Assembly: GCF_000321225.1 (NCBI RefSeq) | Contig: NW_004450267.1 | Coordinates: 1,596,250-1,660,249, forward strand | Direction: 5' to 3' | Length of the DNA stretch: 64,000 nt | From: Odobenus rosmarus divergens | Lineage: Eukaryota > Chordata > Mammalia > Carnivora > Odobenidae | Part shown: positions 56,680 through 64,000 of the stretch, one piece after another | Layout: each line of letters opens with the position of its first letter | Position numbering within the stretch: the stretch's first letter is position 1 | Made by a program: the position numbers and the translations under genes | The notes under the pieces: generated by a model | What the model was told of the DNA's origin: nothing | Databases searched by the model: none | What the model saw: only the letters and a program-made list of their open reading frames with translations

Positions 56680-58895
56680 CTCTTCCCTGAACAAATAAAC
56701 ACAGTCACAGCTGAGATTGAAAAAGCCAAAAACAAATAAAGGACGATAGAAAAACACAAGTTTCAAATTCTTTCTTAGGCATGATTATCTCTGGAAAGCT
56801 ACCTGAAGAGGGTTTTATCTCCGGTTGACTAAAGAGGGAGTTAAGAGACATACGTTATTTTTCTGTTTGAAATTGGTACCATGTACATATATCACTTATT
56901 CAAAAAATAAGGTTTTTTTATATGTCCAAACTACTATAGGATAACTTGAGTGGCAGCATCTTCTGTCAGTGAGAACTGTCTCTTTTTATTTGAGGAAAGA
57001 TTTCACAAGGCTCCAACTGTCCCCAAGGAAAAGAGAATCTCCAATTAAATGTTAATCTAAGGTCAGTTGTAGCACTTGCCATTAAGTCCATTTTAAAGGG
57101 CCATTTACTTGTAGCTTCAGGAAAATGATGGATGACATCACCACTGTCACCACGCCAGTGCTGGCAGGCACCCAATGAGGGGCTAGAAGGAGTGTCCTAA
57201 CAAATCCATCTGGAGTGCTACTCTGTTTTTCTTTCCCTTTCTTCCTTTTTACTACTGAATGCTATGACCAGCTGTCAGTGACATTTTTTTACCAGTAGCA
57301 AATTGCCTTGCAATATATTCAAAATCAATACATGTTTCTTGAAAGAATCCTATGTTGCACAAGAGTTTTCTGCACATAGTTGGTAATTATGATTTAAAAA
57401 ATAATAATAATTCAGAATTAGAGTTAAAACTATTAGGGCAATTCTTTACTCTTCAAGTTTTGTGGAAACAGTTCGGAATTCTCTAGAATAGATGACAGAT
57501 GAGAGAGAGAGAGACTTGAGAATTTCTCGTATATCTATCTATATACCTACTTATCATCTTTCTATGTATCTATAACTAGCTGGAATACATATATCATTTA
57601 TTTGATCCTGGCATGCTGTAGAATTATAAAATTGAAGAACATTATGACTGGATGGAATATTAAAAATCATCTAGTCCAATTCTTAATCAGTATTAAAACT
57701 GCCACCAATGGAGATTTTGTTCAATGTGAGTCTTGTAAGTAAAGACTGTGTATACATTCAATTTGCCTGTAATCTGGTCTCCCCTCAGCTTAGATTTTTA
57801 ATCTTCATGCAAATTATGCTCACTATCCCTCAACCTACTCCCAAAACATCATGTTATGCTTTTTTCTCTTTGTGCTTCCTAAATGACATGAATGTCCTTT
57901 CCTCTTACTTTTCATACTCATGTCCTGCCACTCTTCAAGGCTCTACTCCTCTGAATTCCCCATGCATTTTATTGGTGGTCATTTCCAATAGCACTTATCT
58001 TATTCATCCATTCTTCTGGTTTTCACTGTTTTATATGAGTTACAGGATTATGAATAATTTACACTTCTTATTGTTGCTAGACTATAGTTTTAAAACAATA
58101 GAAAAGATTACTATATGATAGAGAGTTTTTGATACCTGAATTTTGGTGAAACAATAGAAGATGAGAAATAGTTTTATTCTTATACCATAATAAACAGCAT
58201 CAGTTAGGTCTCACTAAAATGCATCTTGATTGCTTGGGCATTTTCTTGTTCAGGGATATCACTGACACCCTACTTGAAGAGTAACTCAAGTAACCTTCGA
58301 ACTTTTTAGTTTAAAAGAACCTAAGGGAACTGCCAAGTCAAACTTTCACACATAAAATGTAGAGGTCTGAAGAAGTAAAGGAACCTGTCCAGAGCTAAAA
58401 CCTGAGTTTTCTGGCACTTTACGTCCATATAGTCCTCATCAATCATATTGGCTTCTCTAATAACCATTTTTAGTTGGTGATATCCATTGTGAAAATGTAA
58501 ACACATGTTTAGGTGCTTTGCTCCTATTAATATCATGTACATATATTTTTAGAAGATTCCTCAAAAACAAAACCACATAAATTCATTAAATAGCTTAACT
58601 GGCCACACCTTATGGGTCATGGAATCTTGTGTGAATTCTCTAAAATTTTCAGATGTGGCCTTCAGCAGAGCTGGGCAAAAGCAGAGCCCGATTCCCTCAG
58701 CCTTCTCTCTAACACTGTAGACTAAACCCCTTCTATTTGTGTGGTACAGCTGTCTTTATGGACCCAGCTCATAGCTTTTTGTTACTCCTCCTTTACTTTA
58801 TTGATGTTGAATCTTGATTTGCCAAAAATGAAGGGAATTTTTATTTAATCATTGATTCAACAAATGTTGCCATACATAGATTACTGTCCTGTGCC
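56680..58895. other. Unique sequence with possible L2 trace
   Basis: 57810-58000 ('cttcaaggctctactcctc', 'atagcacttatcttattc') hints at a plus L2. The overlapping 136-codon plus frame (57708-58118) is Phe/Ser/Leu-rich and has no domain. 57500-57560 holds short GA and ATCT units. No gene. Confidence 0.4.
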
Positions 58896-58904
58896 TAGTG
58901 ACTT

Positions 58905-59080
58905 CCAGTACTATTAAAAGTAATATGATCGATAATGACTGTTACTAGTAAATGCTTACTGTATTTCAGGTAGTATACTAGGAACCACACACATCTTCTC
59001 ACTTAAAATGTTAAATGGCTCACCCCAGGACTGTGAGTAGGGATCAGGATTAGAACCCATGTCTGCCATCACCCAAAGTC
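58905..59080 (+). mobile_element. MIR fragment
   Basis: 'aatgcttactgtatttcagg', 'cccaggactgtgagtaggg', 'aggattagaacccatgtctg' resemble plus MIR. Confidence 0.52.
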
Positions 59081-59219
59081 TGGGCACTCAGAAGAGCACA
59101 GCTTTTGTCCTCAGAAGGCTTGTGTCTACTATGTGGGAGAGACATCTGCCACAATATTCAAAGCAATGTGAATTGCTTGTGCATAACAAGCAAGGTGAAT
59201 AACATCTACAAGCTGTTAT

Positions 59220-60080
59220 TCAGGTACATACAGGGTGTCATGGAGCAGAGAGGAAGGACCCGAACTCTTTTGAGGGCAGTTAGCCTAATCCTTGAGGAAT
59301 AGATGGCGCATGGGCAGAATCTGAAAAGATGACTGGAAATTTGTTAGCAGATAAGAGAAAGAGGGCTTTGTGGATAGAGGAAACCCTACGGGAAAGTGCA
59401 GTGTTTTAAGAAAATAGCACATTTGGGAGACTGAAAGCAGTCTGGCATCACTGGAATTCATGAGTAAATGGCTCCTGCTGAAACTGAAGAGGCAGGCGGG
59501 GTCACACAGGCCAAGCAATGAGGTTGGCACCTTGCCTGTAGGGAACGGACAAGGGCTAAAGACTCTGAAGCAGAGTGACAGTGTCAAATTTTAGACTGAG
59601 AGAGGTCACAGCGGTGTGAAGTATGGATTAAATAAGACCAGGAAGAGAGGAATGAAGGGGGAATGACAGAGAGAGAGAGAGAGAGACGAGTTAGGAAGAT
59701 AGCACAACTGCACAACTGAGAGAAAATGAGAACTTGAACTTGAACTAAAGTAGTGGCAGTGGAAATAAAAACATATTAATGGAATATTTAAAAGACTGCA
59801 TCTATTGAACCTTATGACCAATTAGGTATGAAGGGCCTAAAGAGAGAAAAGAATCCAAGGTGATACTCAGGTTTCTGGCTTGGATAAAAAGAAATCATTA
59901 AAGAGGGCAAGTAGAAGCGAAGTTGGAGAGGAAAGATAATGAGCCTGGGTTTAGAAAGGCTGACTTTGATGTACCCTGAGGAACAGCCAGACAGAGATGT
60001 CAAGATGGCAGCCCAGACTAGAATGGACCATCAGATAGGTCTGGGAAAGGGATGCCAAGTAGGAAGTCATCAGGGCACGG
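59220..60080 (-). mobile_element. Old LINE-derived repeat, family unresolved
   Basis: 'aaggtgatactcaggtttct', 'gccagacagagatgtcaag', 'aatgaggttggcaccttgcc' belong to a widespread old mammalian LINE 3' region (L2 or L1M type). I cannot settle which from memory. (GA)n at 59666-59687 lies within. Confidence 0.5.
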
Positions 60081-60084
60081 GTGA

Positions 60085-60560
60085 TAATTAAAGCCAATTG
60101 TTTGTTCAACAAGTATTTACTGAATGCCTATTATATGGCAGAAACTGTTTTAGACACCAGGGATATGGCAGTTAAAAAATATGTTAAAAAAAATGTCCAG
60201 TCCTCTTGGAGCCAACATCCTAGGAGAGGTTATATTTTGGAGCACACAAATTTACAATCACAAGTTGTGTTAACTGCCAGAGAGGAAAAGCATTGTGTGC
60301 TACAAAAAAAATAAATAATAGGATCATATAATCTATATTGGGTTGAGGTAGGGAATGGTCAGGAAAAGACTCTCTGAGATAAAGGGCATTTAAGCTAAGA
60401 ATTATACTGGATAAAAGGTTAGCTAAGTGAAGAACACTCCAAATGGGAACAGCATATGTGAAGACCTGAGGCTGGAGTTTGTTGTATTCAAGATACTGAA
60501 AGGCCCATGTGGTTGGAGCATAATGGATGAGCCTGGGATGGAGTGGTAGGAAGAGGCAAA
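60085..60560 (-). mobile_element. L2-like 3' end
   Basis: 'caacaagtatttactgaatg', 'cctattatatggcagaaact', 'agtcctcttggagccaacat', 'gactctctgagataaaggg', 'gaagacctgaggctggagt' follow the reverse L2 3' end in order. Confidence 0.65.
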
Positions 60561-60604
60561 TTTAAGCAGATCTGTTCATCCAAGGAAGTTCTGTAGCTTA
60601 ATGT

Positions 60605-60630
60605 ATAATATCAATCAATCAATCATTCAA
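60605..60630. repeat. Short (ATCA)n tandem
   Basis: Roughly five ATCA/ATTCA units. Confidence 0.8.
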
Positions 60631-60819
60631 TCAGAGCAGGAAATCACATTTTATTAGGGGACAAGGGGGAGAAAAACCTACAAAAGACACCTAGATTTAT
60701 GGTATCTATAAAAGAGTCCTTTCCTCTCAATTACTATAAATAAATGAGTTGTGATTCAGAGCTAATTTTTCCACCATAATTATTCTCTTCTGGAAGATTA
60801 GAGGAGGGATCCATGAGGT

Positions 60820-61265
60820 ATTTTGGTGAATGTAAAGATCTCATGGAATGGATAAACAAAATTGGGGATATCCATACAATGGAATACTATGCAGACATAA
60901 AAAGAATTAAATACCAATATGATTACAACATAGATGAACTTGAAGACCTTTTTAAGTGTAATAAGCCAGACACAGAAGGCCACAGAGTGTATGATTACAT
61001 CAATATGAAATGCTGATAAGACGAAAATTCTTAGAGACAAAATGTAGATTAATGGTTGTCAGGGGCTGGGATAAAAGGGAAATCAGGAGTAACTGCTTAA
61101 TGGATATGGGGGGTTTTCTTCTGCAGTGATGAAAATGTTCTAGGATTTGATAGTGGTGATGGGTGTACAACTCTATGAATATACTAACCACCACTGAATT
61201 GTACACTTTAAAAGATGAACTTCAAGGTATATGAATTATATATCAATAAAGCTGTTATGAAAAAA
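60820..61265 (+). mobile_element. L1M 3' fragment
   Basis: 'atccatacaatggaatacta', 'aatggttgtcaggggctggg', 'gtgatgaaaatgttctagg', 'ccactgaattgtacacttta', 'tatcaataaagctgttatg' follow an old plus-strand L1M end to its A-rich terminus. Confidence 0.82.
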
Positions 61266-61269
61266 TTTC

Positions 61270-61959
61270 ATGGGGCATCTCCCTGTGTTCTCTCAGTCTC
61301 AAGAAATGATAGATAAACATAAAGGTAGATAGATCTAGACAGCTTGCTTATATAGGATTTTACCAAAATTGATTATTTTTAAGTTCACATTATCTTTGAT
61401 GAGCTTTGGATGAATGAGTTATGTCTATATCAAATGAAGAATTTGGAAGTTCAGTTCCATAAGATTAATTTTTTACCCGAAAACATGCTGAAAAAGCTTT
61501 CAGTAATCCATCACATAAATAATGTGAAGACAGAGTCAATGTGTCTCACAAAACCTTGCCATGTACTACCCTATAAAGATACTATGTGCTGAATGTTAAG
61601 GATGATAGATAAAAAAATGAAGAAGAGCTATAATACATTGGGACTTTAATGAAGCTTTGGATTCTATCCACATGACATATTTATCAATGAACCAGAAGAT
61701 TTGTTTCACACACAATTTATCTTTCCATTATAACCTACCAGTTTATTTCAGTCTAGAAAATGAAGAGGGATTAAAGTTCACCCTATATTAAAGTTCATCC
61801 AACAGCCAAAGCAAGATTTAAAATTTTAATATATTTCCAATTTAAGAAACTCAGTGATTTATCAAGTTGTTGAATCCCTGTAATGTTCAAATACTCAAAG
61901 AAGTATTCAGAAACAAGTAGTCTTATCAGTTTTTTTTTTCAGTTTTCCCTTAATAATTA
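61270..61959. other. Unique AT-rich sequence, no gene seen
   Basis: Single-copy. The short plus frame 61410-61592 has no domain. Confidence 0.4.
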
Positions 61960-61973
61960 ATAATCAAAGAATG

Positions 61974-62101
61974 CCCCGCATTGGGCTCCCCGCTCCGCGG
62001 GAAGCCTGCTTCTCCCTCTCCCACTCCCCCTGCTTGTGTTCCCTCTCTCGCTGTCTCTCTCTCTCTCTGTCAAATAAATAAATAAAATCTTTAAAAAAAA
62101 G
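61974..62101 (+). mobile_element. 5'-truncated SINEC lacking its promoter
   Basis: Begins inside the B-box area ('ccccgcattgggctcc') and continues through the CT region to 'aaataaataaataaaatc' and A-tail. Perfect 14-bp target-site duplication ataatcaaagaatg (61960-61973, 62102-62115) shows it inserted in this shortened form. No A box, so it cannot be transcribed by Pol III on its own. Confidence 0.95.
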
Positions 62102-62577
62102 ATAATCAAAGAATGGTTACCAGGAATTTATATCAACTTGGGGAATATGGCTTGATACTTCTATTATGGACATTAAGGGGAAAATTGTTATATGAATATC
62201 TATGATGGAGATCTCATCAAAGTAGCAAATTCCTTGGAAAATAAGGTGCAAATATATGAATAAATGCATGGATGCATAAATAAGTAAACAAACAAATAAA
62301 TAAGCAAGCAAGCAAACTAGAAGTACCTAAGAATCAGACTGAAAATATTTATGAATAAAAAGTTTAATATTTTATAGGTCTCAAAGTATTTTCATATCTA
62401 TTAAAAATTTGATCTTCAAGTACATTTTATGAAATAAGTAGCACAGAGAGATAGCCCCATTTCACAGAGAGACAAAATAAGGCTTAACAGGATAAGGCCA
62501 CTTTGTGCAGACTCACATTTTTGGTAAGTAGCATATCAAATTTTATATCAACTGATATCATGTCCAGTGCATTTCTG

Positions 62578-62825
62578 TTTTCTTTCTTTCTTTCTTTTTC
62601 TTTTCTTTTTTTTTTTTTTTTTTTTTGGGAGAGAGAGAGGGGACGGGTGCACATGAGAGCAGGGAGGGGACTGGGGTGGGGCAGAAGGACAGAAAGAGAA
62701 TCCTAAGCAGACTACACACGCAGCATAGGGCCCCATGCAGGGCTCCATCTCACGACCCTGAGATCAGAACTTGAGCTGAAACCAAGAGTCAGATGCTTCA
62801 CCAACTGCGCCATCCAAGTGCCCCA
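62578..62825 (-). mobile_element. SINEC with long decorated tail
   Basis: Reversed. A 49-base pyrimidine run (62578-62626, T with spaced C) is the A-tail with G interruptions, then GA-rich body and head 'ccaactgcgccatccaagtg'. Target-site duplication of 18 bp with one mismatch (atgtccagtgcatttctg / atgtccagtgcgtttctg, 62560-62577 and 62826-62843). Confidence 0.93.
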
Positions 62826-62843
62826 ATGTCCAGTGCGTTTCTG

Positions 62844-63264
62844 ACATGACACAGTATTCTAACATTATTTTTACTATTATTATTAATGTTATTTTTATCA
62901 TCACAGGATAAAAAGATATAAAAAGTGATACAAATATCAGAAAGTGAATAATGGTTTCTGATATAACAAAAAAGACTTATAGTATAAAAACTGGCTAGTG
63001 GCCTAGAAAATAATATATTTTTGAAAAATATTTGATTTTGTTGGTTGATTTTGTCTTCGCTTTTGTTCATTTTATAAAGAAAATCAAGGCACTAGGATAT
63101 ACACGAGTGTTTCCTCCCATTATATGGTCAGGTCTCAACTATCCATGACCTTATTGAGACAAAGACTACATAGAATTTTTTAAATCTCTCTGATTTCAGA
63201 TTCTCATTTCAATGGGTGTTTCCCCTTTTGCCAAAAACAAATTATTTTTTAAAACCCACCAATT
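62844..63264. other. Unique sequence before the L1
   Basis: AT-rich single-copy. It would hold the left target-site duplication of the L1, near 'aaaacccaccaatt' (63251-63264), whose partner lies outside the window. Confidence 0.4.
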
Positions 63265-64000
63265 GGGGGGGCGGAGCAAGATGGCAGAGGAGTAGGAGAC
63301 CTGGATTTCATCTGGTCTCAGGAATTCAGCTGAATAGGGATCAAACCATTCTGATTCCACCTACGAACTCAACAGGAGACCGAAGAAGAGAGTAGCAACA
63401 ACTCTCTGAACAGAAAAGCAACCACTTACTGGAAGGTAGGATGTGCGGAGAAGTGAATCCGAGGCGATATTCAGGAGGATAGACGGCGGGGGAGGGGGCC
63501 TCCGTCGGCCGCTTCTGGCAAGTGCTAGAGCCGCAGAGCACAAAATCGGAACTTTTAGAAGCCGGCTCCGCTGAGGGACGTCGCTCCAGTGGCTAAGCGG
63601 GGGGTGGAACCCTCGCGGGACAGTGTGGTCTCAGGACCCTCGGGGTCACAGAAAGACCGGGGGTGCCTGAGTGCAGCAGAGCTCCCGGGTATCGGAGCGG
63701 GGAAGCCGGCTGCAGAGACGGAGCCGAACCGCAGGCTCTCACTCGGGGTGGCCATAAACTGTGATCCGCGGCCCAGTCGGGCCACTGCTCCTCCAGCAGG
63801 AACCCAACAAGCGGCAGATCCAGGGAGACCCCGCTTCCTCCCCCGGGAGGAGCGGCGCGGGGGTGCACCGCAGGGATCTGCTGGGTTTGGAGACTCCACA
63901 CAGGATCGGGTGCCAGAGATAGAAACGCTCGGTCACGGGCCGGGTGAGCATGGAGTGCGGCCGGAGACCGGGGACACGGGAGTGACTGCTTTTCTCTGGG
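63265..64000 (+). mobile_element. L1 5' UTR, start of a possibly full-length carnivoran L1
   Basis: A G-run is followed by 'gcggagcaagatggcagagg', the conserved 5' start of promoter-bearing L1s, then 700 bp that is strongly GC- and CpG-rich against an AT-rich background. This is the L1 internal Pol II promoter region. A 5' start means this copy is not 5' truncated. ORF1 and ORF2 would follow to the right, outside the window, so intactness is unknown. Confidence 0.9.
63277..63285 (+). promoter_or_regulatory. YY1-type site at the L1 start
   Basis: The 9-mer caagatggc lies 13 bases into the element. In primate L1 the same motif near the start binds YY1 and sets correct transcription initiation. 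Function in this carnivoran copy is inferred by analogy. Confidence 0.6.

Noticed and set aside
63593..63951. CpG island promoter of a host gene
   Set aside because: The GC-rich sequence is the L1 5' UTR, beginning exactly at the element's start.

Overview
The window is mammalian nuclear DNA and contains no protein-coding gene that I can support. It is AT-rich, non-genic and full of transposable elements. There are at least 19 tRNA-derived SINEs of the carnivore CAN-SINE (SINEC) type. Their heads begin with the 'gcctgggtggctcag' signature, carry a CT-rich middle, and end in AAATAAATAAAATCTTT plus an A-tail. The L1 3' ends are also of carnivoran type. The SINE subtypes fit a caniform carnivoran. 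The younger dog-specific SINE form ('ccctgggtggcgcag' head) is absent, so an arctoid (seal, bear or mustelid) is more likely than a dog. The species cannot be fixed from the sequence alone.

Layout. 1-9.7 kb: an L1 3' end at the left edge, three minus-strand SINEs, a further L1 3' fragment, and unique sequence holding a diverged ~100-bp direct repeat, an orphan 89-codon ORF and an AT/GT microsatellite broken by a 50-base N gap. 9.7-30.1 kb: SINEs, MIR, L2, MER5A and L1 fragments separated by unique sequence. 30.1-41.7 kb: no SINEC, with old L1M, L2, MIR and MER5A plus a 78-base homopurine run and a (CA)n next to a G-run cluster. 41.7-48.8 kb: dense and nested, with eight SINECs in 7 kb, an old L1M, a MaLR LTR (MLT1C-like) inside a MIR and itself hit by a SINE, and a 41-bp templated insertion. 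48.8-63.2 kb: hAT remnants, two plus-strand L1 3' ends (one inside a MIR), old LINE debris and a SINE that lost its tRNA head. 63.265-64.0 kb: the GC- and CpG-rich 5' UTR of a plus-strand L1 that runs off the window.

Nothing here forms a pathway or operon. The readable biology is insertion history: target-site duplications, nesting order, microsatellites born in L1s, and one exact short copy of L1M sequence inserted into a MIR 1.6 kb away. All family assignments are from memory of consensus sequences, without a library search. Fragment ends are exact where target-site duplications define them and approximate elsewhere. No new biological system was found. The best leads are the templated insertion and the promoter-bearing L1 at the right edge.
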